From: Promerops cafer
Lineage: Eukaryota; Chordata; Aves; Passeriformes; Nectariniidae
NCBI GenBank assembly: GCA_013398275.1
Contig: VZSE01014922.1
Location: 8,269,358 to 8,333,357 of the forward strand
DNA length: 64,000 nt
Direction of reading: 5' to 3'
Under the pieces are notes generated by a model. That model was not told the origin of the DNA. It ran no database searches and was given only the letters and a program-made list of their open reading frames with translations. The position numbers and the translations under genes are program-made. Of this stretch, positions 38,513 to 51,240 are shown one piece after another (the first letter of the stretch is position 1; every line of letters begins with the position of its first letter).

Positions 38513-41223
38513 CTAAAAAAACAATGAGGAAAAATGAAGTGTTAACATAAGGCAGAGAATGAAATTGGCAGCAATTAAAATAGTTCTCTTAACTTTTGCA
38601 TGCATAATACCTTAACATCTGATGTTGGCATTAGTATATTAAGGGTTAGCCAGGTTCAACAGGAGATAGCTGACAGCTTTTAATGTTTTTATATATGCAG
38701 GGTTTTCCCTTTCTTGGAATGCCTGCTCTTTCTGCTTCTCAGGTCAAGAAGCTACACCAGCAAAAGTGAAATAGAAATTTTGCTTTTCATTTATGTGGGG
38801 AATGACTTGAAGACATGAAGGAGTCATTTCCATGTACAAATACCAGTTATCACATTTTCTGGTGGATAATTTGTACTCAACACTACTGCAGCTCTTTACG
38901 AGTTTGTTTATTCACAAGTTTTCAGAAAACCCTTACTCTCTGGTGAACTCTGGTTCTCCTAAGGTGGCTGTGGAGCTCTTTGGTTGCCTGGCTCTGGGAG
39001 ATGTTCCTGCTCTGAGGGTGCAAAAGGAGGGAGAAACAGAAGTGGGAGTGATAATAGAGTTACTGGGGAGGACAGAAAGAAGCTTATAAGAGATCAGTCA
39101 CAGAAGGCTATTAAGATAAAGTATGCTTTATGCTGAAATAAGCTCTCACTTACATTATTCATATAATTCACTCTGGTACTGAATGACAGATTTATTTATG
39201 AAGGGGCTTGTGCCATTACATATATAAAAATGTAGACAGTTTTTGTCTGAACTAAAGCTAATTTTTAGGAAAAAAACTAATTTCAACTTTAAAGATTGCA
39301 AGGAGTGCTACCACAACTCCTGGTATGCTTTTCTTGTGGCTAATATACCACATCATATGTATCTCCTTTGATTTTTTTTTTCCTGGCTTCAGCTTCTGTA
39401 GTTTTACCTAATGGTGGACACTTCCACTTCTGTTTATGAGCCTTTCTTATGTTGTTATGACCTGAAGTACTTTTCTCTCAAAGTTAGTGGCTTTAAGAAA
39501 TTTTAATGCTTTGGTTTCGTGATAAAAAGAATTAATGCTGGCTGCCAGACACGTGACATGAACAATTCTTTCTTCATCCTGCTTCTCCCTAGAAAAGCAT
39601 CCTGAACCTCTGCTCTGCTCTTTGATATGCTGCTAATGCTTCTACTTATCCAGGCTCTTTTACAATGTGTCTTAGAGTAAAACTGGGGAAATTCTTCTAG
39701 TGTCCAAAGCCACAAAGATTTGATTGAGAAAATATGATTGATTCCCTTCCTGCCCTTACCCTTTCTTTCTTTCACTGAAGAGCATCTTCAGGGTTGTGGA
39801 AGCCATACTCTAAGGACACTCTTATTCCCTTTTGTGGGTATAGAAAAAGGTAATACACACATTAGTTCGTGGATACTTATGAAAGATTTAACAATGTGTG
39901 CTAGGAGAAGTGCGAATACACTCAGCCATCCTCGTGCCTTGGATCATGAAGATAGAAAACAACTGCCTGAGCCTTCAGTTGCTCCATCTTTCTATTTTTG
40001 GTAAGAAGCATAAGGACAGAAATAATACATCCATAAGAAAATGCTACAGTACACATTTGGGAATTCATTTTTTTGAGAGCAGAGAAATTAACTTAATGGC
40101 CAGACATGAACTGCAGGATTGATTGCACTGAAATCTGGTAGACCTTACTGTCTGCCAGCTCATGCATAAATCATCCCCAAGTATAGTCACTCTGGAAATT
40201 GCCTTACAAAAAGCAGGGGTGGTGGAATTTAATTCAGTGGCAAATTATTGAAGCATCAGCAGTGATCCATGGGGCATCTGCTTGCTTCTGAAGATTATTA
40301 TGCATGTGACCATACGTGAATGAAAGTGTAAGATGGGAAACTTGTTCCCTGAAAATCCATAATGCAGATATGCCAGAACACACTCTTGGCTGGTATTGAG
40401 GTCTGCTCCATTTGCAATGAAACATTTTAACCTGGTTGCTTTCACACTCACATTTTCTCATGTGCATAGCAGGGTTTCTACGGCACTTCCATACCCACAG
40501 AGTTTAAAATTTCTCAAGAGTGATTTCTAAAGTGCCTTTTCTTGTAGCTTCTCACTGTGTCATCCTTCCCTAGGTGATACTTGAAATCAGAACACAATGA
40601 TTCCTCATTGTGCAGTCTAATTCGTCTGCCTACATCCATTTCCAAAATGTACAACAGAAAATTGGAGCCTTAATTCCTTTTTGCTGCAAAATCAGTAGAT
40701 ACGTCAGTGCTGGTAAGGTACATCTTGCAACATTCCTTCCCATTATAAAAGATAATTCCAACATTGCATGAAAAAATTCCAATTTCATCATACAGTACCT
40801 TAATATGTATATAATAGTATAATATGCATTTACTTGGTTTCAAATAAGGAGTAAGTGATTTACTTCTGCTTTCAGAAATAAATTCTGGAATTTCCTTTAT
40901 CCATCTTCAAACTTCATTCTAGGAATATTCAGAGACTTCATTATCATGCTTTTCTTTGTGTACTGCAAACACTTTTTAGGAACATAGCCACAAACTATGT
41001 CTCTGAAATGAGTGTTTTGTTATCTGCCACAAACAGGCAATTCAGGGGCAATATGAAATGATAAAAATATTCTCTTGTGTCTGAAGATATGAAAGCCTCA
41101 GGTCTGTTGCAGCTTGTTCCTTCCATAGTCACTGTCAGTGCTCTAATAATACTTCTGCAACACTGGGCAATCATAAACTTGCACAGACATTCTGTTAAAT
41201 TCACATATCTTTTTTATGAATAG

Positions 41224-41263
41224 TAGATTTTCATAGACTCGAATACTAGATTTTCATAGACTC
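41224..41263. repeat. 17-base direct duplication, period 23
   Basis: TAGATTTTCATAGACTC occurs at 41224-41240 and again at 41247-41263. It may be the decayed short-repeat tail of another CR1-type 3' end lying just outside the 41373 element. Confidence 0.6.
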
Positions 41264-41372
41264 ATAGATTGGAATAGACTTCTGAATTCATTTAATACAG
41301 TTTGCTTTCAAAGCAGGACCAATTAGATAAGTCTTTCACAGCCCTTTTGGTTTGAGGGTTGAGCCCTGCCCT

Positions 41373-41767
41373 TTCACAGAATCACAAAACCACAGAATCA
41401 CAGAGTTGCTGGGGTTGGAAGGGACCTCTGGAGGTCATCCAGGGAGGGTCACCTAGGGCAAGGTACACAGGAATGCATCCAGATGGGTTCAGAATGTCTC
41501 CAGAGAGGGAGACTCTATGACCACTGTGAGCAGCCAGTTCCAGGGCTCTGCCACCCTCTATGTAAAGCAGTTCATCCTCATGTTGAGATGGAACATCTTG
41601 TGTTTTAATTTATGGCCACTGGTCCTTGTCCTGTCCCTGGGCACCACTGAAAAGAGCCTGCCACCATCCTCTTGGTACCTGCCTTGGAGACATTTAAATG
41701 CACTAATGAGATCCCTTCTCAGTCTTCTCAAGTCTCTCCTCATAAGAGAGATGTTCCAGGCCCCTAA
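41373..41767 (-). mobile_element. CR1 LINE 3' fragment, antisense to + strand, in ADCY8 intron
   Basis: Begins with repeated CACAGAATCAC units and GGTTGGAAGGGACCTCTGGA, the reverse complement of a CR1 3' end. It continues through CTCCAGAGAGGGAGACTC, GTAAAGCAGTTCATCCTCA, GAGATCCCTTCTCAGTCTTC and ends at the AAGTCTCTCCTCATAAGAGA block. About 395 bases, in the same orientation as ADCY8. Confidence 0.92.
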
Positions 41768-41817
41768 TAATATCTTATTTATAAACACTCATTAGGTACT
41801 TGATTACAACAATGAGA

Positions 41818-42005
41818 TGCTCTTTCAGTCTTTTATTCTTGAAGTTGTATGATCCCAGGTCTCTCAGCCTCTCCTCATGCGTTATGTACCCCGATCCCAT
41901 AATCTTCTTGGTGAATTATTGCTAGAATTTTTCTATGTGTGGCCCATATGTTTCCTACAGGTGAGTCTGAACATGGAAACATTACTCCAGATGTGGTCCT
42001 AGAAC
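41818..42005 (-). mobile_element. Second, older CR1-like fragment, antisense to + strand
   Basis: Starts near TTTCAGTCTTTTATTCTTGA, repeats the CTCAGCCTCTCCTCATGCGT block already seen at the end of the neighbouring fragment, and ends at ACTCCAGATGTGGTCCTAGA. Because the same CR1 region occurs twice in one orientation, this appears to be a separate and more diverged insertion. Confidence 0.65.
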
Positions 42006-42165
42006 CTTTACTTCAAAACATGGTTATTTTTCAATGTTGATCAGATACCAAATATTGGCAGTGTTTGTGCAATGAATCCTATAGGGAAATAAGTTTCAAC
42101 ATTTTCCTACCAGATCTACTTTTCTTTTACTAATTAGACAAAAATATCAGAAAACTGACACATAC

Positions 42166-42324
42166 TTCATTATCCCGATCCTTCTCCAGGAAGTGACGGG
42201 CAACATGACTGGGTAAAATATTCCGTAGCATGTTTTCATTGTGCTCCCTTAGCTCCTTCATCTCATTGATTTCTTCTTTTGCTTGAACACGCCACAGAAA
42301 ATCCAGCCTTGCTGTGTATTCAAG
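42166..42324 (-). CDS. ADCY8: ADCY8 exon encoding the TM12-C2 linker helix and C2a start
   Basis: This 159-base exon (53 codons, phase 0 at both ends) has acceptor gaaactacag|CTTGAATAC and donor GATAATGAA|gtatgtg. It encodes residues 217-269: a charged helical linker (LEYTARLDFLWRVQAKEEIN...) leaving the membrane, then NMLRNILPSHVARHFL, the conserved entry into the C2a cyclase homology domain. The linker is rich in Glu, Lys and Leu, fitting the signalling-helix coiled coil that joins membrane and catalytic halves in membrane cyclases. The intron just upstream is open in the same frame for about 74 codons, which I regard as chance. Confidence 0.95.
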
Positions 42325-45300
42325 CTGTAGTTTCAGGAAGAAAAAAGAGGCAAAAATAAAACCTGACAAGATAAGAGTAGAGATTGTATTGCCATCCTGG
42401 CAGGCTGCTCCTGCCATGTAACCACCTTCAGTGCTGCTGAAGATCTCTGAAACAATTTGATTTTCTTGCCAGAAAAAGAGATTATTTCTTTGCCTTATGT
42501 ACAGTGAGACTCTCAAAGTAATCTTGAGCAAAATAATGTTTGTCATATTACTGCTATGGTCAGTGGATATAAACTGTCACCAAATTATTTTCCCTTTAAG
42601 CATACCTTCATTATTTAGATAATGGAGTCTGACAGGAGATAAGGTATTGGCAGGCATTGATATGAAATAAATACGTTCCCCTTTTTATAATTGTTTTCAA
42701 ATTAAATGAAAAAATCAGCACAAGGCTAAGTCAAAACTTTTGGCAAGCATGTCCTTCTCAAGAATGAACATCTTTCAGCAAAACTCTGTATAACAGCCCA
42801 AAGTACTCCCAAAGAGAACGTCCAAATCTGTGGCACAAAAATGATATAGTTATACTGTTGGGACATGCAGTTATTTGCAACTTTAATCTTATAAAAAATA
42901 ATGGAAAACATGCTATTTGTCATCCCCTCCAATACTCTGTACCAGTATTTTGGGATCAGAGTCTACAATTGCAATTTATACATTCAAAGTCTCACTGCCT
43001 GATACCCACAGCTAAAAGCTGAAATGAAATGATTTCCACTGCAGTGTGTGTGCAGAACAAAAGCTGTGCACAGCAGAGCTTATACATGCATAATATATAT
43101 GCATTGTTGATACATATAAAATTAATATTCATTTAAATATGAATGCCAACTGTCTGCTAGCTGAAGCAGGGACCATGTTGAAGCATCGTGTCGCTTGCCT
43201 GAGAGGCACATGTGTGTCAGCACATGGACAAGCCCAACACTGCCAGAGATTTTGTGTGCATTACACTGAAGCAGAGTTTTAAGCAGATTTCAAGGCAGCT
43301 GATACTGTAGCTTGCACAATGGGTGACTTACTAAGCTACAGCATTATTGAAAATGATGGAAATATATACAAAGTCAATAAACTGAAAGAGAAAATATATT
43401 TGTGAGGTCTGAGATGCTCCAACAGGAGATAATAACACCCAACAAAGAAGTGTATTATGCCAGCAAATAGATGAATTTTACAATTTTGAGAGACACCAAA
43501 AGGTGCTGGGATAGAGGAATTTTTTGAAATATAATTCATATCCTAAACTAAAATAAAGGAGCAGCCTGCAGTGGGTGGGAATGACTAAGAGGGGGTTCAG
43601 GCATTGTTTAGTGACTCATCCTGGTCACAATTTTAGTCAGCAGCAGTCATGAATGGCAAACTCTTCAGGAGAAAAAAAGCAAAGAACTTTGCAAGGGACC
43701 TTATATGTTAGCTGTATTCTAGGGAACTTTCCTTCCTAAAAGCTAAAAGCGACTGTGGCTTGATATAAACTTCCAAAGCCTGTATGCAACTTGGCAGTGA
43801 TTTACTTGCCTTCTGGGTGCTGTAGCCAGCTTTATAAACAAACTTTCTTCTACTGATATGTTCATCTTCTGTCTTGGTACCATTAATTCCCTGAATTAAT
43901 GGCAACAAAAAAAAGCCTGCCAGGAAAGAGTATTTTAAAGAATTTTTTCAACATTTTTCAGTTTCCTTTGCCCTTCTTTTATGCTAGAAGACAGAGGCCA
44001 TACCAGATAACTGACTTTTATCTCTACCAACTAACTGAGAAGAAAAAAATAACTATAAATTTGCAAGGAGTTATAAAGGTATTTCAAAGATTGACTTCAA
44101 ATAGGAGCTGCTGCTGAATTTTGAGTTCTTTGCTGCTTCAAGATATTTAATGCAACTACAATAAGAGCTTGGCAAAAAACTGTGGTAGTTTTTCAGAGCT
44201 GATTTTTTATGCTGCTGTACAGGGAGATGTCACATCTCTAAGCCTAGATAGAATAGCAGCAGCTAATCTTTACATTTTAGATAACGTCATTCTGGTTATT
44301 TATGATCACATTTTAGTACAAAATACTTTTCTTTCATCATCAGAGGACTATTAAGATGACACTGTGAGCTCAGAAAGAAAGGAGTGATAGATATGAGATT
44401 TGAAAATAGAAGATATTAAGAAGATGCTTTGCTAAGTTCTTGTATTTGCTAAAGCTAAAAGAATTGTAGGGTTGAGTTTAAGGTTTGTTTGATTGTCTAA
44501 AGAAATATTCCTGGATTTAAATCCCAATGTGTCCATGTTTTCCTGACTTGATATGTAGCTTTAAGAAACACCTCCAACTACAATATTTAGGGAAGAAAAG
44601 AGAGATGTGTTACACAGAAAGACTAACATTATGTCCTCTACATGCTGCACAACCCAACCACTCTGCAGACAATTGCCACATGCAATTAAATTAAATCTAG
44701 TAAGATGATACCACACACCTTTTTCTCAAATTTAGTTTTAAATATTGGTTGCTAAATATGGCATTAACTTTAAATCACAGAGGATAAAAACCAATAGTTA
44801 ATTATTCAAAAATTGAAGGTCCATAAATATTATCTTACAAAAATAATCCTTTTCAGTAAATCCACCTAGAATAAGACAAGTTTTAAGCTACTTCTACTTC
44901 AGAACAGTTTTGCAGCTTGTGAGATGGAAAGATCTGCTTTATTGGACTTAACGTGCTCTCCTCAATTCACAGTTTTGAAGAGTTTTGTTTTTTTTTTTTT
45001 TTAATGTGATTAGAATGGAACTTTTATATATATTAAGTTGGCATCTGTACAGAAATCTTTAGGTTAACTCTGTAACAAGAAAGTAAACAATTCAAAGAAA
45101 TGTTCCTGGACTCTGCCTTTGGATGCTGTTAGATTGATAGACTGGCCTTATGAATCATTTGGGAGAACGTGCAGGACTTAGCACATCTCAGGGGCCATTT
45201 CCAAGGGCAGTGGTGGGGCAGACATCTTGTTGTATGGACCAAGAAAGGTTAATTAAATGGAAAATAACTTGTGCTCTGCTTACAGGCCTCTGGGCTGGAA

Positions 45301-46740
45301 AACACTCTTAAACACCCCAGATCAGGCTTTTGTAGAAGACAGATATTTACCCTCAGGATTGGGATCCTGAAGAGCATTGCCTGGCTTCAGCATAATTCTT
45401 ACTCCACCTAAACTCATTTAGTGTTGTTTTTCTTAGTACCTTGGCTGATTCTCAAGCCTGAGGTTTTTATCTTGACATATGTTAATAATCATTGGGAATA
45501 CTATAAGGCTTTTCATAAATTTGAGTTGTTCAGTTCTTATTTGTTCCATATTTTTCCTAAGTGGACTGTATATCTTGATGAAGACGTCACAGTTCATTGC
45601 TTTCCATCAAATTTAAATCTGCTCATTGTGCAAAACACATTTCATCCCTTGCTTCCCCTACTCACTTATTCCTCATTCCCTCAAAAAGAAGATAAACAGT
45701 AGGAAAATTAATAGAATATTTAGGTGTTAGGCTTCTTAGGCTCTCTTCATTAGGCTTCTTTTTGCTCTCACGTAGAAGGAATGGTGGCTTTAACTTCTGT
45801 GACATCTTAGAAAGTTCTGTAATTAAGTATACAATATTTTCCTTATTCATCACAGCATCATTCCTCTCTAACTGCCTCATTCCAGGAGGACTGAGAAATG
45901 CTGGAGTTTATCAGTCTAGTGGTCTTGAAGAGAAAATCTTTAGACAAGCCAACAATGTCTAAAGGCAACTATGCTTGGTGCTTTCTTTAATACAGCGTGC
46001 CCCTCACTTTTTGTGACTTTAAACTGCCTCAACTCAGCATGTTTGACATCCAGAGATACCAGAAACACTGTAGAGAAAACACCCTGCTTAAGCTGGTTTT
46101 TAGTCAACGTATTTGTTATTTTAAATCTAAATTCGCCATAGTTCTCTCTCCCTGAGCATTGTGTACATATTCCTGGAATACCCAGTGTCTCAGTTCCTTC
46201 TTGAGGATATCAGTCCTGAAGCTCTGAGGCCCCTAAATCCTGTTTAAGCTACAGGTCCATGTGAAAGGATTCTTGTAAGTGGTCCATGACACAGATGAGT
46301 AAGTACTGCTGCTTAACCCAAATTTTCCTCATTTCCCCGAGTCTGTTATTTTTTCTCTATAAGCAGAACAAGCTATTTCACCGTAGTTTTCATACCCTTT
46401 CTGTATTTTGGGTTTATGCCTACTCAAGTGCACTGAAGCTGTCAGGTGCCTCCAGAACTGCACACATGTCTAAAATAATGGTGTCCTGTTTGTTCCTTCA
46501 AAGAGAAAATGCAATGTAATTTGAGTATTGCTGAATAGAATATTGCACATGTTCTTTAAGAATGCTAGGCAGTGTCAGATGTGGGCTGTCTTTAATCAGA
46601 TTCTGCATATGGTTTATTGGATTGTGAAAGGTCATGTGCTCAAGAGGGTAAAAAGGCAGATGGTATTGTAAAAGTAATTGTTGTCACATCTTATAATTGC
46701 AAGGGACAAAAGGAAAGGTTGAAGAAAATGTTTGCATTAC
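42325..46740 (-). other. ADCY8: ADCY8 intron
   Basis: Intron of about 4.4 kb starting gtaatg on the minus strand. It has a 15-base T run at 44988-45002 on the plus strand. No repeat family, RNA gene or further exon recognised. Confidence 0.87.
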
Positions 46741-46822
46741 CTGTTGACCATGATAAAATACAGCTAAAAGGAACATTGCCATCAGTAGTAAAGATGCCTC
46801 CTTTGTACCCAGGAAGTCTGTG
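46741..46822 (-). CDS. ADCY8: ADCY8 exon encoding TM12
   Basis: This short 82-base exon has no long open frame of its own and was found by searching for the segment missing between the flanking exons. The acceptor is tttttttccag|CACAGACTTC and the donor TCAACAG|gtaatg. It completes Asp189 and encodes residues 190-216 (TDFLGTKEASLLLMAMFLL and AVFYHGQQ). Residues about 198-212 are TM12, the last membrane helix before the cytoplasmic catalytic region. A second AG lies five bases inside the exon (CACAG), but its use would shift the frame. Confidence 0.93.
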
Positions 46823-49646
46823 CTGGAAAAAAAAAGAAAAACCAACAAACAACAAAGTAAAATACAGTTATTGATTTTTCAGTGTTGTAATTGTTCAGAA
46901 GTTTAATTTCATAAGTGGTAATTTTTGTTGTTCTTTAAAAAAAAAATCACTGTATTTGAAAATTTAATTTAGCAGTAATTAGTTCAAGAGAACAGGAGTG
47001 TAAATGGGGAGCTCCCTGTTTGGAGACACATTTTAAGTAACTAAATTGTAGCCTCCAGGAGGTACACAGGAGGTGATGAGCTTTCACTTTCAAATGTGAT
47101 ATGCAAGCTGTGTGTCAGTCAGTCTCTTCCTGGGAGCTTGGTCACAGCCCCTGTGGGGTGCAGGAGGTGGCATCTTGGGGAGGAAAGGTTGAGGTGGAGC
47201 TGACAAAGGGAAACTTCCAGGTTGTGAAAGTAAAAGCCCAGTGAATAAGGCTAAAGGATGAACTCCAAAGCAGGAGCTGAAATTAAACATCCCCATATTT
47301 TGAGAACGGTTTGGAGGTGACAGGGATATAGCATGGATTAAAAAAGGACCCAAAAATGGCAAACAGGAGCTAGGACTGGTTTTACTGAGCTACAAAGAGG
47401 AGATCAGAGAAGCCTGTGATGGGGGAGGCAAAGGAAACCCTTGCAGACCACAGGGAAGCAGAGAAGATGAACCAAGCAGGTACTGGCTGTGTGAACTCTG
47501 CTATGTGAAATCACTGAGATTCTGTGTATGGAGCACAAAGAAAGTTTAAAGTAAAATGAAAGAGGTTAAAAGCAGTAACAAGGAGTTTCAAATATTGAGA
47601 GAAATTACAGTTATGTGGAAAGATGAATAAAAACTGAAGAAAGTATCTCTGTACTCCAGGGGCTTTTTTAAAAAACATGTTTCCCAGGGAACAGACAAAA
47701 GAGGTTGGGGAACTGGTAGAGCCAAACTTAGGGAAAAGCAAATGAGAGAAAAAAAAAATTGGAGGTGAATTGAACAGGGATACTTATCAATTAAATTTGT
47801 TGAAGTGAGATAAGGAAGTTGTTATGTGGTGATAAAACCTTGAAATTTTGAAAAAAATAATAAATGAGTAATTGAGAACCAGAAATTGGAATAGGTTTGG
47901 GGACAATCTTTAGTCTGCCTTGAGATCTAAGAACAAAGCAAAGTCCAGATATTGGATCTGTTTTCTGTAGTAATTTTTAAAGAAATATGGGATGATATTT
48001 GTCAGAGAAGGACTCCTATGACAGAGAAATTAGAGAAGGAATGAGCAGAACTTGAGAATAAACCAAAATGAAACTTTCTAGGGATAGAGATAACTGAACT
48101 GCCTTTGTGGTCCTCATGAATTTACTGTGCTGGAAATGTGCTGCTATGGGATGAGTCATCAATACAGAGCAAGAGCAAGCAGGAAGTATCCTTGTCATCT
48201 GCAAATATGCTGGAATTCAAATGTTTCCTATTTTGAAGTTGCCCAAAATACAACCTCCAAATGAACAGATTCCAAAAGGACCCTTTGTACACTGGCTAAA
48301 GGCAAGACCTTTAAAGGTCTTAGTTATAAACTCACCTGTTATTGCATATTGTGGTGCTCTAGCTATATCCACCACAGCTGGATGAGTTTTGTAAGGAGCT
48401 GCAAATCCTTTTATTCAAATGATTTATATAGCTAAAAAACCAAATAATTTTCAGGGCACACGATCTTGAACTTCATTCTCCCTAATATCAGAGCTTAAGT
48501 TCATATCCTTGTTGTGAGAATGGAGCATCTCAACTGATTTCCCTATGTCTTGGGCTGTTGGCTATTCCAGGCAATATTCCTGCCTCTTGATCACTCTTCT
48601 GTGATGACAGTCACTAGAGATTTCATTGACAGGGAAGAGAGGTTACTCTGAATTCTTCAAGATTTTCACACAAAAGAGATTCTTTGCCATGCCTGGTTAG
48701 TTAGACAATTATCATGAATTCTACTTCTAGTTACTTAGCCAAAGTATTGCTTACTGCCATTTGTCAGATTTGTTGGGGTCTGCTCTGGATATATGATATG
48801 TGTGTATGATGATAAATAGCATTGGAAAAAGGAATTGCATCCCAAATCTCTGGTACCTTGTTACTGTAAGGAAAGATATGCATGCAGAGCCTTGCTATGT
48901 GTAAGGACGTGGCTGTTGTGCAAATTAATTGTACTGCAAATCCATGCTTTTCTCTCACTCTGAGCATCTGCATCTGCACTTACAAGCACAAGCAACTGCA
49001 ATACTACTCTGGTCAAATATCAAAGACTGAAGAAGTGTTTTCCTGAATGATTTAAATTACTGCTGCTCTTGATTCAGTTATTGCAACACTAATTACACCT
49101 CTGACTCTGAAAATCTTTGTGGTTCTTCTGTACTTCTCTTCAGTTCCTCTTTCTGGGAAAGAAAGCTGGGAGGAGGATGAGGAGTGTGTCCTTCAAGCAC
49201 TCTCCTACAAAACAGGATCATCCCTGTGTTCCTTATATCTTTAACAACTGCACATTATTTGTTTGGATTTTATTCTAAAAAATAAATTGTTCACTCCTGT
49301 TTTCTTAAACTGAGGGGAATTTTTCAATTGGTATCTCTGGAGCTTTCAAGAATAGAAATGACCCAGGTATGTGCGTTGCAATGCATATTTTTAGTCAACA
49401 TTGATAGACTATAGGAGACATAAAAGACAAATCCTGCTCAATATCTAAATGCCCTCATGAAATGAACATTTTAATAAAAAGGCTTGAGAAAGAAACAGGT
49501 TATGAATCATTTTGAATTAGTCATTGCCTGTTGCAACCATCACTCCATATTTAACTATGGTGCTATCCAATACACTCATACTCTGGCAAGACTTGAACCA
49601 TCACCTTAAGAAAAAGCAGTTCCTGAAGGGGGCTGTGAACACTTAC
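46823..49646 (-). other. ADCY8: ADCY8 intron
   Basis: Intron of about 2.8 kb starting gtaagtg and ending with a long T-rich tract before ccag. Nothing else recognised; the open frame at 47362-47090 on the minus strand lacks any support as an exon. Confidence 0.87.
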
Positions 49647-49819
49647 TCTCCATTGTGATTAAAGTTGTCATATTGCAGAAAAAGGGAAGCATAAATGGTC
49701 TCAGTCAGCAGAGAGTAGATGGCAATCATGATGAGAAGTACTGCCAGCTTCAGGACAGAGTTGAGACGAAGAAAGACTGCACAAGTCACCATTGCCAGCA
49801 CACCAGTGAAGACAAAATA
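49647..49819 (-). CDS. ADCY8: ADCY8 exon encoding TM10 and TM11
   Basis: This 173-base exon has the acceptor ttttctgttcag|TATTTTGTC and donor GGAGA|gtaagtg. It encodes residues 132-188 and two bases of Asp189. TM10 is about 132-150 (YFVFTGVLAMVTCAVFLRL) and TM11 about 154-175 (LKLAVLLIMIAIYSLL and onward). The residues after TM11 (YDNFNHNG) enter the last extracellular loop and contain no N-X-S/T sequon. Confidence 0.94.
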
Positions 49820-51150
49820 CTGAACAGAAAACAGCACTGGTTAATTCTGGTGATCAGAGGTAAGCATCTATGTAAATAATCAAGTAACCAGAAGTACGGA
49901 AAGATTATTTTGGATTTCAGTGCTCAGCTAAGTCCTCTTAGGGTCCAGGGCACTTTGAAAATAAGTATTTTGCTAAAATAGAAGTGAAATTACAAATTCT
50001 CTATTTTTTGATGGTACCTCCATGTCAGCAGAGATCGTTTTCTGTGCCTTTATGGCATTTTCATTGCATTATAAGGGAAATGGCATCCTCTATAATTAAA
50101 AGAAGAAAGGGAGAGATACTGCATGCAGTAGTTTACTACTGAAAAGTCAACTGGGAGAAAACAATTTATATTCCTTTGGAGTCTAAATTTCCACAAGACC
50201 CACAAAATATTCAGGATGGGAGAATCATATATCTACTTTAATTCTTCCCATGCTACTGAAGAGAGAGGATAAAGCCACAAGTCTTGACTTTTTTTTCCTT
50301 TTTTTTTTTTTTTTAATTTTTAATATTGTAGGTCTAGCTTGGTTACATTACTTTCTTAAAATGTGATGCCTGGAAGTTTTACTCATATCTTACTTTCTAA
50401 TCTTTTCATTGTCTCATTTTTCTCAATGGTTAGTCATCTGCCAAATGCAATCCATGCAGCTGATACTGGATACAGAGAGACAATCATGGTCATGAGCTGT
50501 TCAGACTTAAAATAGCAACATCAACACCCACAGTCCAAATGTAGTTTAAATTAACTCCAATCACACAGCTTTAGAAGCGACAGTATTCATTTTTCTGGGT
50601 ACAGTTTTTCTGTAGTACAGTTTCTCTGTAAGAAAGTCTGCATCCCTGCTGTTTAGAGCATACTGCTGGCAGTATCATGACACTGCCATATGACTTTCTA
50701 AGCAACATACTTCTCTTATCTACACATGACCAACGCATTGATTTTGTTGCCTGCTTGCTCATCTTAGGGAGGATTTCTTTATTTTTTTTCCTCCAAAACC
50801 AATCTTAAAATAACCACAGAAGTCTAACTACTGTCTTTGTCATGTAAGAAGTTTTGTTCTCCATTACATTAATGCAAATTAGGTTGCACTAGGTTCATTG
50901 AATCATTACTGGGTGTGTTCCCAGCATAAAGGTTCTGTATAATGTTCAAAGGTTAAATCTTATTTGTAATGCCCCATTAGATCATAAGGTTAATCCCTTC
51001 TGTAACCAGCCTCTTTTTCTATCAACATATGGTTAGATAGAAATGTTCCCTTCTTCACAGAGTTGAGCTCCTAACTCCACCACAAGGTAGTGGTTGCCAT
51101 ATAACCTTTGTGTATCCACAACTCAGATTCAAAAGTACTCTCAGAAATAC
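49820..51150 (-). other. ADCY8: ADCY8 intron
   Basis: Intron of about 1.3 kb, the shortest of the set, downstream of the 90-base glycosylation exon. Starts gtattt (a weaker donor than most here). A T run lies at 50299-50314 on the plus strand. No other feature recognised. Confidence 0.87.
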
Positions 51151-51240
51151 CTCAGGACAGGAACAGATGTCCGTAAAAGAGGCAGAGGAATTGAAGGTCT
51201 GGTTCTTCAGGGCTATTGGTTTGTCAAAATCACACCACAG
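51151..51240 (-). CDS. ADCY8: ADCY8 90-base exon, extracellular loop with N-glycosylation sequons
   Basis: The exon is exactly 90 bases (30 codons), phase 0 at both ends, with acceptor ttcttcacag|CTGTGG and donor CCTGAG|gtattt. It encodes residues 102-131 in the large extracellular loop between TM9 and TM10. Two sequons are visible, N114-Q-T and N118-S-S, together with cysteines at 104, 127 and 129. Because it is symmetrical it can be skipped without changing frame. Mammalian AC8-B is reported to lack a 30-residue glycosylated stretch of this same loop; that this exon is the equivalent cassette is my inference from size and position. Confidence 0.93.

Larger units (their letters stand above)
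38513..42165 (-). other. ADCY8: ADCY8 intron
   Basis: Intron of about 3.7 kb starting gtatgtg on the minus strand. Its 5' part holds two adjacent CR1 fragments (41373-42005) and a 23-base-period duplication at 41224-41263. The rest shows nothing recognisable. Confidence 0.88.

Noticed and set aside
41517..41795. 92-codon plus-strand and 76-codon minus-strand open frames
   Set aside because: Both are readings of CR1 sequence inside an ADCY8 intron.
42325..42546. Open frame continuing upstream of the 42324 exon with a hydrophobic stretch, suggesting a longer exon or an alternative anchored C2-only product
   Set aside because: The extra sequence ends in a clear pyrimidine-rich acceptor (gaaactacag). 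Translated pyrimidine tracts read as Phe/Leu, which explains the hydrophobicity. The true upstream exon at 46741-46822 fits in phase and sequence.
46617..46874. 85-codon plus-strand open frame
   Set aside because: It is the opposite-strand shadow of the TM12 exon of ADCY8.
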